From Pelomyxa schiedti (lineage: Eukaryota > Evosea > Pelobiontida > Pelomyxidae), in assembly GCA_020536535.1 (NCBI GenBank), contig JAHLWZ010000814.1, forward strand, positions 1 through 64,000: DNA of 64,000 nucleotides, in the 5' to 3' direction. Shown here piece after piece: positions 15,767 through 26,674 of this stretch (position 1 is its first letter; every line of letters begins with the position of its first letter). The notes below the pieces were generated by a model, which saw only the letters and a program-made list of their open reading frames with translations, was not told the origin of the DNA and made no database searches. The position numbers and the translations under genes are program-made.

Positions 15767-16882
15767 TTACTTCTGCTCTTTAGTCCACTCTCGTGCAAAC
15801 AATCTCACAGTCCCATCGGCCATCATTCCCACGTGTTTGGCCCGTACATTGTTGGTTTTTGGTGTAGTGGTGCGGTATTTCTATTCTGTAGGCGTCACAA
15901 GCAATCACATGAACCCGTCTTTGCTGCAGTGTGTGGTAAGAAACTAGACTTTACCCGGTTACACACCTCGATGGTCTTGATTCCATGCTGCGGTTGGGTG
16001 TGCTTGCAGACTTGACACGCAGTCCAACGCTGAACGGGATAGTTGTGGGTAGTGAAATTGTCACACTGACAGGAAGTGCAAGGGAACAGGCCATATTTCA
16101 AGGGTGTTTCATTCGGCCATATTCCGGACCTACAAAAGCCTTCTATCTTGCATTTGCTTTAGATTGCGTGCCTGGAGGAAGTTAGGCAACTACCTCAAGC
16201 ATACGAGTTCTAAGATTGAAAGTGCCTCGCACCCACTCAGTCTCGCGAGAGCCAACTTTGTTTGTCAAGTAGGCATCCGGGGCTGGTGTCTTTGTCAATT
16301 GCCATTGGATCTCCCCTGTTCGCTATTTAGGAACCGCACAAGTAACAACGCATCATAGCTGAATAGCTCTACCTTTAGCTGTAAGTACTCCGTTTCCGTC
16401 TGGATTTTTATCCAGATCAATCAACCACCTATACCCAAACTCATAGCCACTTCCCCTCCACGTTCCGTCTAGGGTAAAGCTACGGTATTTCTAATAGACA
16501 CCTCGTTAATTTCCTTGAAAAAAAGCCACCCCCCCTTCCCACCAGATATATATATACATATATAAGCACAATACGCAAAATACCACACCGACGAGGTAGA
16601 AGCCACATCGCACCACGTGCGGCACACCAGCCGCGCCGACCGCATGTCCTCGGGCACCAAGTTGGAAACTATCACAGACACGATGTAGGGGTTCATAACC
16701 ACCAAGTCCCTGAGCTCGTCCGACGCCACCGCCGCGGCCTCGCACAGCGCCCCCGGCGGCGGCGCAACATCGAGTGCAGCAGCAGAAGAAGCGCCGGACA
16801 CACCACCAACGTCCACGGTCTCGAGCTCCCTGGTAGGTGCAGGCAACGTTGCGGTAGTCTCTTCGTGGGGCACGGAGGCCAT
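15767..16882 (-). CDS. F-box protein with C-terminal beta-rich domain
   Basis: Probable SCF ligase adaptor. Exon 1, from MASVPHEETTATLPAP at 16882, is GC-rich and contains an F-box-like stretch: ELRDLVVMNPYIVSVIVSNL, VPEDMRSARLVCRTWCDVAS. Downstream exons give LDGTWRGSGYEFGYRWLIDL, GEIQWQLTKTPAPDAYL, EWVRGTFNLRTRMLE and a final exon KYRTTTPKTNNVRAKHVGMM, ADGTVRLFAREWTKEQK. The pattern of Trp/Gly-rich strands (TWxGxGYE...GxIxWxL...EWVxG) suggests a beta-sandwich substrate-binding domain, but I cannot name a family with certainty. Splice limits between 15800 and 16220 are approximate. The gene shares a 39-bp promoter region with the ADPRM-type phosphatase gene. Confidence 0.62.
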
Positions 16883-16921
16883 CGGTTTTTTTTTGTTTCT
16901 GTTGTTGTTTCGGTTATTGGA
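16883..16921. promoter_or_regulatory. 39-bp divergent intergenic region
   Basis: Only 39 bp, T-rich on the plus strand, separate the ATG codons of the F-box gene and the phosphatase gene. Transcription starts of one or both must overlap the other gene or lie within this tiny space. Confidence 0.5.
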
Positions 16922-18198
16922 ATGACAGAGGTGCGTGTTGGGATAATCTCGGACTTGCAGTACGCGGACGTGGAGGACGCAGACGGGAGGTGTCTGTCGG
17001 GCAAGCCGCGGCACTACCGCCAGTCGCTGGCCAAGGCGGCCGCGGCCATGCGCGAGTTCGAGGCGGTGGGGTGCTGCCTGGCGGTCAACCTGGGCGACTC
17101 GGTGGACCGCCAGGCTGAGGGCCGCGCAGACCTGCTCGACCGACTGCTCGCGGCCCTGCGCCCTCCTCCTCCTCCCTCGCGCGACTCGCGTGACCTGCCC
17201 GTCCTGCACTTGGTCGGCAACCACGAGCTCAGCACGTTCCCGCGGCCGCAGCTGCTGGAAATGCTGGGGTGGAGGGGGGCACCGCCTTGCGCCACGAGTG
17301 GTACCTCATCCACCGAGTACGTGGAAGCCACGAGAACAGGAACAGGAACAGAACCCGGGACTGGGAGCGGAACGGAAACGGGAATGAGAAGTGGGGAGCG
17401 GGAGGGTGTGATTCTGGGCGAGGAGGAGGATGCGGCTTATGGGTGCTTCCCAATGTGTGAATCGTGGAGTGCCATTGTGTTGGATACATACGACTTGGCT
17501 GTGGCCCCTACTGCCTATCCACCAGGTCAGCTTTGCTTTCTAATGTACAAACTTCACTACTATATCTCATCCCTCCAAACGCCAAAACTTTTCTTATCGT
17601 ACTACAATTTGGGATCACAAGCATAATATTCTTGTAATGTGTAATGCTTGGAAAAACCTCATCACCCAGGTCACCCAAAGAGAAATGAGTCCGTGGCAAT
17701 GTTCAAAGCAGGATACGCAATCTTGGATTCTTGCTTCACCCTCCACCCAGAGATCAACGGCGGAGTGGGAAGCAAGCAGCTGGAGTGGCTCGGCCGGGTA
17801 CTCATTCATTTGCGTGCAGCCCGCCGGCGGGCCGTTGTGTTCACACACGCCCCTCTGTTCCTTGGAATCACAATGTACCATGACGCCGCCTGTTGGAATC
17901 GCAAGGCAGTGTGCCTCGTTCTGAAGGAGTTCCTTGATGTCGTTGCACTGTGTGTGTCTGGACATGACCACTTTGGTGGTGCTGGCAAGGATGAATTTGG
18001 GATTAACCACGTAGTCATTGAGGCTGCTGGTACTGCACCCAACCCACAAATATATATTCTAATCACAACACAGTGGAATCTGGTCTCAGGGAAGATGCCC
18101 ACGCAATATTGCACCTCCCACTCCCCAATCAAGGTGATGTGATAACAATCACAAGCACAGGGCATGTAAGACCGAGGTGTTTTAAATTGGGATTGTGA
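16922..18198 (+). CDS. ADPRM: Manganese-dependent ADP-ribose/CDP-alcohol diphosphatase (ADPRM-like metallophosphatase)
   Basis: Calcineurin-like phosphoesterase expected to cleave ADP-ribose and CDP-choline/CDP-glycerol. Starting MTEVRVGIISDLQYADVED, it carries the metal-binding blocks in order: ISDLQYAD (DxQ), NLGDSVDR (GDxxD), LVGNHELSTF (GNHE), VVFTHAPLFLG (THxP) and VSGHDHFGG (GHDH). Exon 3 supplies GGVGSKQLEWLGRVLIHLRA. A last intron (about 18031-18074) is needed to continue into ESGLREDAHAILHLPLP, GHVRPRCFKLGL, which matches the family C-terminus. Exon 1 is much richer in G+C than the rest and contains a Gly/Thr/Glu-rich insert (GTGTEPGTGSGTETGMRSGE) absent from typical members. All key metal ligands are present, so it should be active. 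Confidence 0.87.
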
Positions 18199-18358
18199 GG
18201 GTAATCTATCAGCTATGTCTAAAATAATACGCTTGGGCTTTCTGTTTTCACTCTACACAAGACCAGCTGCTGGCCAGTTCCTTGCCCAAGAACCCAAAAC
18301 GAGCAACCAAATAAATTTGTGTAATTTGTTGTTGCAGCTTCCCTTAGAACACTTCAAC

Positions 18359-19723
18359 TCAGTGTCCTCTGCCTTTCTTTTTGCGAGAACCAGTCGGTGC
18401 AGAGGTAGCTGCTGATGCTGAGGTTGATGTTGATGTTGAGGCTGATGCTGATGCTGATGTTGATGTTGATGTTGATGCTGATGTGGTTGGTGGAGCCACT
18501 GCCGGAGCTGGTGTTGTTGATGCTGATGTTGATGTAGGTGTTGCTGTTGTTGGGTTTTGTTTTCCTGCTGGAGGGAGAATGCGGTTAGAGGCACTGTCAA
18601 ATACAAGAATTTGTCTTGGCTGTGCTTTGAACATTTCAGCTAAGGACTTGTATCCAAATTTCTCTGGGGCAAGGTTTGCCTTGTCCCGTAGAACGCCAGC
18701 GGCAATAAGAATATCGGGTAGATCATCTAGGGAGATTCCGGAGCTGTGGGTTTTCAGAAGGTCCGAAATTGTCTACAATGTGTTATGAAAGTGGAGATGC
18801 TACTATAGAGGTACCAAAAGAAGTAGATTCTTTCTCTTGTGTTGGCGTTCAAGTTCTGCTTTTTCTTCTTCAGTCAATTCGTCGCTCTCATCACTGTCGT
18901 CGTCTTCGCTATCATCACTTCCCTCCTCACTGTCATCATCTTCACTCTCTTCACTTTTCTTCACAGGTTTTGAGTCTGACTTGGCGGCACTAGCTGAAGG
19001 TGGAGGGGTGGAAGCAGCAGGTTTGGAAGGTGTCGCAGCTGCGCCTGTAGCAGCAGCGGGTTTAGATACTTTTGCCGGTGCAGGAAATTTCATCTTAGCT
19101 TGTTCCTGAGAGAAAATGACGAGCCTTGTTGTGAGTTCCTCCTTGCTTCCCTTCTTGCCCAAACCACGCTTTACACACTCCTCTGCAAGTTCTGTCCGAC
19201 TTAAATCGCCCCACTTCAGCACCGGGAACTTCCTGCAGTAACACCCAATTGTCAGTTCTCCCCCCTTCAATCCTTTTCGTAATACATTCATTACTCACGT
19301 TGTAGCAGGATCCACAGCCGGGGTCGAAGTGACAGCACTGGAAGCTGGCTTCGTTGCACTCGATGTGGTAGCAGCACTAGAAGTGGTAGTAGAAGGTTGT
19401 GCAGCAGTAGTAGTTGCAGTAGCGGCATTCGTGCGCTCGAATTCCTCAAGTTCAGCTTGATGCCTGGACAACAGTTCGTCGTATTTTACTTGGGCTGCAT
19501 CTCTCAAAGCTCCCTTTTCGAGTCCAAACTCTACAGTAAGTACACACCGAAACAATGAATGGTGAACTGAAAAAGGAAGCAAAAAAAAAAAAAAAAAAAC
19601 CACTCAATATTGAGTGTAGGCAAACAACAGACACAGTTTTGAATTTACCTTCTTCCTCTTGAGGTCTTTCAACGCTGCACGTTGCTCCTCACTGTGCCGG
19701 TGCAACAGCTTCACTCGGTCCAT
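18359..19723 (-). CDS. Coiled-coil, SAP-domain and LOTUS-like-domain protein
   Basis: Function unknown; a nucleic-acid role is inferred. From MDRVKLLHRHSEEQRAALKD the N-terminus resembles the Lys/Glu-rich helical lead of OTUD6-type deubiquitinases (continuing ALRDAAQVKYDELLSRHQAE), but no OTU protease domain follows. After a Thr/Ala linker comes a SAP DNA-binding motif: FPVLKWGDLSRTELAEECVK, RGLGKKGSKEELTTRL. An Asp/Ser/Glu acidic block precedes a winged-helix-like segment: TISDLLKTHSSGISLDDLPD, FGYKSLAEMFKAQPRQILVF, which looks like an OST-HTH/LOTUS domain (helix, ...G.SL..LP, ...GF.SL.E.....). The tail is (Ala/Ser/Thr)n repeats ending in GSRKKKGRGH, a possible nuclear signal. Three short introns, one with a 22-nt T tract. 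Confidence 0.68.
18412..18483. repeat. Hexanucleotide (TGATGT/TGATGC) repeat
   Basis: Imperfect TGATGT, TGATGC and TGAGGT units encode the alternating Ser/Thr/Ala tail of the SAP/LOTUS-like protein on the minus strand. Confidence 0.75.
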
Positions 19724-20206
19724 TCCTGTAGAGGAAGAAAACGATCTTTCTCCGGGATAACCAGGGGCTAACAGATTCGATTTTGTACCAATCCATTCAA
19801 ACCTCACTCACACTGCCACTATCCGCCGGGCCCCACGGAAGCCGAGACACCACCGGAGTTCCGGACGTCGACTCAGTCGACAATCACACCCACATTCCGC
19901 AGAAGCTTCGCACCCGTTTTGAACGCCGAAAATGCAGAATCAAAGGAGGGTGATTGGAGTGATTGTTACCTAACTTCCTTTTTTTTGTTCTTGTTCTCTT
20001 GGGGGTTAGTGCCGTAGATTCGGCAACACATCTCCTGCGTGGGACTCCCAAGACAACAAGGGAACAGGACGGGCGTGACGGCCCACAGTTCGGCGTTCGT
20101 TGTGGCTGGTGCCACAAGGAGGGAAAAAAAACGAAATCCTTCGAAGAAGAGATCTCTCCTGAGGCTGCACTGATTCCTTTGGAAAAAGTCGAAGGTGCTC
20201 GCAGTT
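19724..20206. promoter_or_regulatory. Divergent intergenic region, SAP/LOTUS-like gene / NTPase-nuclease gene
   Basis: 483 bp between divergent start codons. It has no convincing coding exon: minus-strand open frames here lack conserved motifs and are interrupted. A T-rich tract lies at 19978-19996. No TATA box or other named element is clear. Confidence 0.4.
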
Positions 20207-23200
20207 ATGTCGTCGTCCACAACGTCGCCGCCTGTAGCGTCGATTTCTGGAAACACGATGGGGAATGCCCTTTCAGCTGAAGAAACCGCCCTGCCGTTTG
20301 TAGATAGGAACATAGAGATAGAGCTTTTGATTCGCTGGGCGCGCTTCAATGCATGCAATAGAACGTCACTCAAACCCACCACTCTTTTTTCTTCGCAACT
20401 ATTTGGGTCTGGCAAGACATATTTTGCACACAATGCGATTGGCTACTTGAGGAAAGACTTCGCCTCTCGTGGCCCAATCACAACTGTATGCATAACAATT
20501 TGTCCTTTTTTCCTTTTTTTTTTTTTTTTTTTTGCTTATAAGTCATTTCACATTTAAAACAAAAACAAAAAAGAGCTTGATATGCCCTGGTGCCGTTGCT
20601 CCAGAAGATGACAGATGTGACTTATCATTGCTGCGAAATCAACCTAGTTCTCCATTCACTGAAGAGCTGGTGTCACAATATGCAAACTCGGGAACGGTGA
20701 TCGTCGATGTGTCGCGGATGGAATCACTCCCTGGTGCTACCTTTGATACTGTTCTTGTGTACTACATAGCCTCTAAGGTAACTGGTCGGGACCCGGCAGC
20801 CCTTTTCAGGGAACATTATTGCGATACTCTGGCCCAACTTCACGAGGTTAGGTCTCCAACGGAAATCAAGACTAAAAAAACCCCCAAAAACAAAAGAAAA
20901 TGCAGGCCATTAAGGAGGGATATTGGTTCATCTGTTTTGATGAAATTGGTGCACTTGAAGACAAGGCAATCCAACGCCACTTTTCGCTTGAGGAGTTTAA
21001 CTGCTATTCGCCCCTGTTGACGTTTCTACAAAAGCTCCTCGATGTATCTGATTACAAGGTAGTAGCGCAATATTAATTCCTTGTATGGGAAGAGCATAGT
21101 TTTCATCAAGTTAAACAATTAGATCTTTTTCTTCCTCTGTGGCCGCTCTTGGAAGCTCATACAAATCACTCTTGGAAAGACTCTCAATTCCCCTGTTAGG
21201 CTCCGTTACTTGGCACTGGGTGCATTAAGTGTATGTTATGCTTCGTCTAGGTGTATGCTAACAAACCCCAGGTGAAAGACATTGAAACCATTTTACGTGC
21301 CAGTCCAATTTGTGTCTATATCAAAGAAGACGAGTTCACTTCGATTTCACAGACCCTCTTCAATTTGAGTGGTGGCGTACCGCGCTTCATTCAGCTGATG
21401 TATCTCGCCTTATTGGCTGATGCACGTAACCGGGGAAGGTCTTCAGTGACACAGATATTACTGTCTGCTAAGGAAGTTGAGGCCAAGTTGCACCCATCCT
21501 CCAAATTTGGCGGTGATATAATGGATAACACCTCTCTGGTGACTGACACAGTAAGCAGTAGCGCATCTCAAGAAGAGCTCGCTATGCACGAGACAACGCT
21601 ACTACGCCTCTGTATGAGAGAGATGCCTTCGATTCTCGTTAACATTTACTCCTCTTCACTTCACAGATATTTTGGGTGCCTTGATACCTTCACGTGAAGT
21701 CGTCAGTATTTTGAGTGTTTTTCCGTGCTATATTACTCCTGTTGGGGATGCCTTTAAACCAATCTTTTCCCCCTACTGGATTGAAAAAATGAAAAGCCGA
21801 GACCATATATCTGTTCCAGCTTTAAATCTCTCGAGCTTGCTGAAGACCGCCCCACCCGCACTTGATCAAGGGAGGATATTCGAGCTACTTGGTGCTGAAG
21901 TGATATCTTCCCGACTCCTTTTGGCACAACAACGCACATTTGGAGGTGCACTCTCCTTTCTTCAGGATACTGTATTGGGAGGAGTGCACATTAGTGAACG
22001 CGCAAGTCCCGACTCCCCAGTTTTATTTCCGTTGGGTGTTGTTCCCAGCCTTAATGTATGCACTACACCTGGCGAGCCCACAGAGCATTCCTTCAATGCC
22101 GAAGACTGGGACTTGTTCATCACCCACCTTGAACAAAACTGGATAAATCACATCGCACTTGCTTCATCAGCTCCATCACATGGCCCAGACTTGCTGATTC
22201 CCCTGGCTTGCTGCCCAGATGGAAATAACGTCCTGTTCGGCGATGAAGCCCGTAAAATCACGCACATTGTGGAGTTTGCATTCAAGAATATCCAAGGAGG
22301 CGTCGCTGACGCCAAGGATATGCAGTCCTGGTCTCATATCCGCAAAGAGGTTGCAAAATGTCTGGATGCCCCAAGGAAATGTGGTGCCAAGACATCAGGA
22401 GTCCACTTTACCCTGGTGTTCATTTCTACTGAACTTACCTCAGCTGTCTTCAAGGTTATTCAACGTTATCAAAGCCCCGCGCTTGTTCTCAGAAGCACCG
22501 ACGATGGGAGGAAATGGAGAGTTTCTGGCTCGGTACACAGTTTGTATGTAAGCACCATTCTTACACTCATCAGGAATTGGTTGAAGTGTCATATGAAGAA
22601 GCTCATTTGACATCGCGATACCGTCGAACTGTGAGTTGGTTATTCTTGGAGCCTCCGCTGTCGAAACACTATTTGGTGAAGAACTTATCGAGAGCTTGAA
22701 ACGGCATTTCAAGGGAGCCAGTATTGAGGACTATTTTGAGAGCCTCAAACACATAAACCCACATATGCTGAACCTTGGTGAAGGTACAAAAGAACTACTG
22801 GAAGAACTTTTCTCAAAGTCCTCAAATACAGTTGTGAGGAAACGTCCGCCACCGTCTCATGATCTCTGCCAGCCCCTTCCAAAAGTTTCCAGAGCAGGTG
22901 TGCCAACAAGATGTAACAAGCAATTAACACTAACAGGGATAAACAAAGTGGAGTGTCTGGCACGATGCCTGCCATCTCTCCAGGATACAACCCAGCTTGC
23001 TCGTCTAACTGGTTTCATTGAGGAAACTCCCGAGCTTAAGTTTTTCGCTGAAAATGCACCTATTACCCCAGGAAAGGCCCAAGAGTTGCTCGTTAACGCC
23101 ACAATGAAAAAAGCCGAGACAGAGGTTCGAACTTATTTCCGTTCAATCTTAATGATTTTCTAGGTTACTAGAGTCAAAGCAATGTTGCAGCAGTACTTGA

Positions 23201-23349
23201 CTACCTTGGAGACAAACAAAAAAGTCGTAGAAGACTGTATCGCATTTCTGGAAATATGTCCGTTAAACTATCAAGTGTTGCATGCCTTGTCACGTGTCTC
23301 CCAGCCAATAACAGCCATACCAGTAATTCAGACACTGATGAGCCAATAG
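20207..23349 (+). CDS. Crinkler/RHS-like protein: P-loop NTPase plus PD-(D/E)XK-like nuclease domain
   Basis: No housekeeping homologue is recognised. The start MSSSTTSPPVASISGNTMGN is followed by an NTPase module: FVDRNIEIELLIRWARF, LFGSGKTYFAHNAIGYLRKD (Walker A), GTVIVDVSRM, and AIKEGYWFICFDEIGALEDK (Walker B with acidic pair). A middle region reads FLCGRSWKLIQITLGKTL, SQTLFNLSGGVPRFIQLMYL. The second half (21680-22560) holds FELLGAEVISSR, HGPDLLIPLACCPDG and HIVEFAFKNIQGG, consistent with the Asp and Lys of a restriction-endonuclease-like fold, as in CR (Crinkler-RHS) proteins. A helical tail follows: TRVKAMLQQYLTTLE. About six introns. The N-terminal LxLFLAK-type header of oomycete Crinklers and a signal peptide are not seen. 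Assignment rests on layout and motifs, not on a database match. Confidence 0.6.
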
Positions 23350-23468
23350 CCCAGTTCTTTCACGCCAATCCTTCTTGATTTTACCATCACGAAAACTGAA
23401 TGAATTCAATCTTAAACTTTTTCCTTACGGATTACGCAAAACCATTTATGAATAGAGGAGGGTTTTCT

Positions 23469-25069
23469 TTAGGTGAGTGGAGGAAAAAGGTGCATTTGGA
23501 TGTAGTAGTGGAGTTGCTCCAGTACCAATTCCTGTGTTATAGCTGGCTTGGTATATGCAAACCCAGTGGATTCTATCCTGGAACCATCAACACACAGGTG
23601 CCAGTGTGATAGGTGATCCGCATCAGAGAAGGGTGAGAGTGGTGTATTGGTAATTCCGGCTTGCTGTCATGGAGAAGTATCCCATTGTTAGCATTGCGAG
23701 GGGAAAAGGAGTGCTTACAGAACACAGATCAACCCATGGCTGCATGTGCTTCGTGTTTATATCTTCGATAGCGGAGCCTGGATAAAGCTGCATACAGGAT
23801 TGAGAAGAGGCCATGACAAGAGGAGAAATGGAAGAGACTACCATAGTAAAATTTGACCAGAAGGCGCCCCAAAATCCGGTCTTTATTCCAAAGATCCTTT
23901 CAACGAGCATATTTATGCACTGCTGATCTAGCTAATTATTTACTTCATGCATTACCTTGAATTTTAGTATACCAGTGGAACTTACCGGTATTTCCTTTGT
24001 CACACAGATTGAAAACAGAACCAACCGGCAGTAATGTAGCAGCGTGCCACATCGCCAGGCAGACGTCTGAAACGTGTACGGTGTTCATCTTCAAATCTGG
24101 TGTCTACTTGGTTATAGATGAGGTCAGAAAGAAGGTAAACACACAAACAAAGTCTTCATTCTTTCATTTAGATGCTTGTAGACAGCACCGCAAATAAGGC
24201 GTCTTTCTGATACTAATGTAAGAACTAAGAGAAAAAAAAAAGGTACGAACCAATGCCACCAGTCATGTCCCCGGGCCCGTAAATTATGGCTGGCCGCAAT
24301 ATTATAACGGGAAGACTTAACAAGCAATCAGTAAGTAAATTTGGCTTTACTTTGATGGAGTTCGTAGGCTACTTGGGAATTGTGCGGAGTTCCTTTTCTG
24401 TTTGTACAAAAGACTTTGCGAGAGCTGTCCATGGGGCGAGCTTGTCATCCTCTCTGTGTGGCCGGTTGTCTGGAGAATAAATTTCACCAGTGGATAGCAG
24501 TATGAATTTGTCAACCTTTGAAACTGTGAGCAGGCAGAGAATTTGAATAAAACTCACCTGCCTTGTTGCCGCCTCCCGAGCAAAACGTATGCATGGTACA
24601 TGCGTGTTGGCGTAATAAATTGACTCCTCCAAGCCAAGGCGTGTGTCAGCAGCACAATTAAATACGTAGTTGAACTTCAGTCCCCCACTTAAATTAAACA
24701 CAGGTGCAATGAATTCTGTACCCAAACTGATTAACATAATAAAAAGTCAATTGAGTCGTGACTGCCAGTGGGCCCACAATGCGAATCGTAATCGTGCGAG
24801 GCATCCCACAATAAACAATCAATCATTCATCGATCAGCAGGGCATTACTCACCCTCACACCGCAAGTCCGCATGCAGGAATTCGCACACGGGATCCCGCA
24901 TTGCAGCAGCGTGGGCGTCCGACAAATAGGCCAAATGCGGGGGCACTTTGTCCACGACCCTGACCAGTCCGCACATCCCCCCGCTCACCAACATATGCAC
25001 CAAATTGCGCCCCACGAACCCAGTGCCCCCCAGAACCAGCACGTTGGGCTTCGCAATCGTAGCAGCCAT
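23469..25069 (-). CDS. NAD-dependent epimerase/dehydratase (extended SDR)
   Basis: Extended short-chain dehydrogenase of unknown substrate. Exon 1 begins MAATIAKPNVLVLGGTGFVG with the GGTGFVG dinucleotide-binding loop and continues VRVVDKVPPHLAYLSDAH, FLHADLRCEG. Later exons: FNYVFNCAADTRLGLEES, VDKFILLSTGEIYSPDNRP, APWTALAKSFVQTEKELRTI, VIILRPAIIYGPGDMTGG, then a C-terminal part IFGIKTGFWGAFWSNFTMV, AIEDINTKHMQPWVDLC and a last exon ITNTPLSPFSDADHLSHWHL, YYIQMHLFPPLT. The substrate Tyr/Ser pair sits at STGEIYS; the usual YxxxK has a variant form (AKSFVQTEK), so activity is not certain. This C-terminal extension is shared with a eukaryotic subfamily known from fungi and amoebae. Five or more short introns. 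Confidence 0.78.
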
Positions 25070-25407
25070 GGTTTTCGTGAAAAGTGGTGAACGGGGAGCT
25101 TCCCGCTTACCTGAAAAAACTCGCAGGCTTGATTCTAACCTCTTCGAAGACCCTCAAGCGGGTCAACAGAGGATCGCCCCTGCCGATTGATTGGAGCCCA
25201 TGGTGGGTTGCCTCTAAAGGAAGCTGCAAGGAATCTCCCCAATCTTTTTCCTTGAACTGCCCACCAGGACTTTAGGTAATAAAGTACCACCACTTGTTGG
25301 GGATTCGCCCTGCCGTGCCGCCCGGTATCGTCACGACTGCACTAGGGACCAACAACAACAACAACAACTACCAACCAACCAACGCCACCAACGAACAGTT
25401 CGGAACT
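25070..25407. promoter_or_regulatory. Divergent promoter, epimerase / Rab-like GTPase
   Basis: 338 bp between divergent start codons. The right end, just before the GTPase ATG, has a short (CAA)n tract at 25350-25368 and ACCAACC repeats that probably belong to the 5' UTR. No coding potential on either strand. Confidence 0.45.
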
Positions 25408-26437
25408 ATGGCAGCGGCAGCAGACCCCAACGTCGTGGAGATCATGCTGATCGGGGAGCCCAACGTGGGCAAGACGTCGCTCACGCGGTGCTTCATGCTG
25501 GGCCGGCCCAGCGTCGTGGGCGGCGTGGCCGGCGGCGGCGTCGACACGAGCGGGGGAGGGATGCCCGAGCGCGACTCGGAGGGATTTTACTCCAAGCCCA
25601 GGAAATTAGGCAAGAGGAATGTTGACATCAAGGTTGGTTGCGTCGTTGTTTTATGTTGAAAATGTTTTTGCTTTCTTTCTTTGTTTCTTTGTTTCTTGTC
25701 TCATAAATTGTTTGGGTTTTGTGAAGGGTAGAAGTAGATATGTGTAAGTGTTAATAGGATTTCTCGATGTTATTATGTTATTATGTTATTATTATATTAT
25801 ATCTGGAATAGTAGTGTTGGAATGAACTGTGTCTGAATACCTTGGAATATAGGTGTGGGACTCTGCTGGTGAAGAGAAATTCGCACATATTACGGTCTCT
25901 ATCTTTAAGAAATGCAAAGGTAATGTGCATTTGAAGGGACAAACTCTTAATTTACCAACTCCCCTAGGTTGTATTGTTGTCTATGATGTTACTGATGCTG
26001 AGTCACTCCGAGGAGCAAAAGGGTGGTACTCCCAGTTTGTACGGTTCAGTGAGCCATCTGCTTCAGAAGGGCCCCCAATACCCATCGTTTCTTACCTTGT
26101 CGGAAACAAAAAGGACCTTCCCAGAACTGTGCCAAAGGCGGATGCAGAGCAAGTAGCACGAGATATGGGAGCAGCCTATTATGAGGTAAACTCACTCTTA
26201 TTACTAGTTGTTGCTTAGACAATTTTTTTCAAACTACAGACTTCTGCCCTTTCTGGAGAAAGTGTACTGGACATATTTGAGGAAATGATCCCAGTTGTCC
26301 ATTCCAATGTAACCACAGCAATTGCACAACTCGAAGAATCTCAGCGGCTGGCAGCAAAGAAAGCTCATGACCGTGCAAAAGACCCTCACAAGCCAAAGCC
26401 AATGAAGGGCAAAGGTAGTGGCTGCCTCCTCCTGTAA
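25408..26437 (+). CDS. Rab-like small GTPase with C-terminal prenylation motif
   Basis: Ras-superfamily GTPase of about 234 residues from four exons (25408-25632, 25853-25918, 25969-26185, 26240-26437). Motifs: G1 GEPNVGKTSLTRCF, G3 VWDSAGEEKFAHI, G4 VGNKKDLPRT, G5 TSALSGESVLDIFEEM. It ends in KPMKGKGSGCLLL, a CaaL box expected to be geranylgeranylated. Switch I is replaced by a Gly-rich stretch (VVGGVAGGGVDTSGGGMPE) without an obvious conserved Thr, and the switch II glutamine of DxAGQE is Glu. Both changes would be expected to lower GTP hydrolysis or alter effector binding. Exon 1 is strongly GC-rich. Closest to Rab by general layout; the subfamily cannot be set. Confidence 0.82.
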
Positions 26438-26674
26438 AAATTTTGTTATTTGAAAAAACCTTTTCCATGTCCCTCTGTATGATGGCACCGTTTGAAGGAA
26501 ATAATAAACAGAAAGAGTGGCAGTAGAAAAACTATTTCTATTTTACTGCAGTTCCACATATGTGAGTAAGGTGGCTGGCTCAGGGAATGGACTCTGTTCT
26601 GGCACAGTGACAGTCAAATAGCCCACTTTGGTAGTAGTTTTAACAACCACGCATGGCATTCCCCTCACTTTTTT

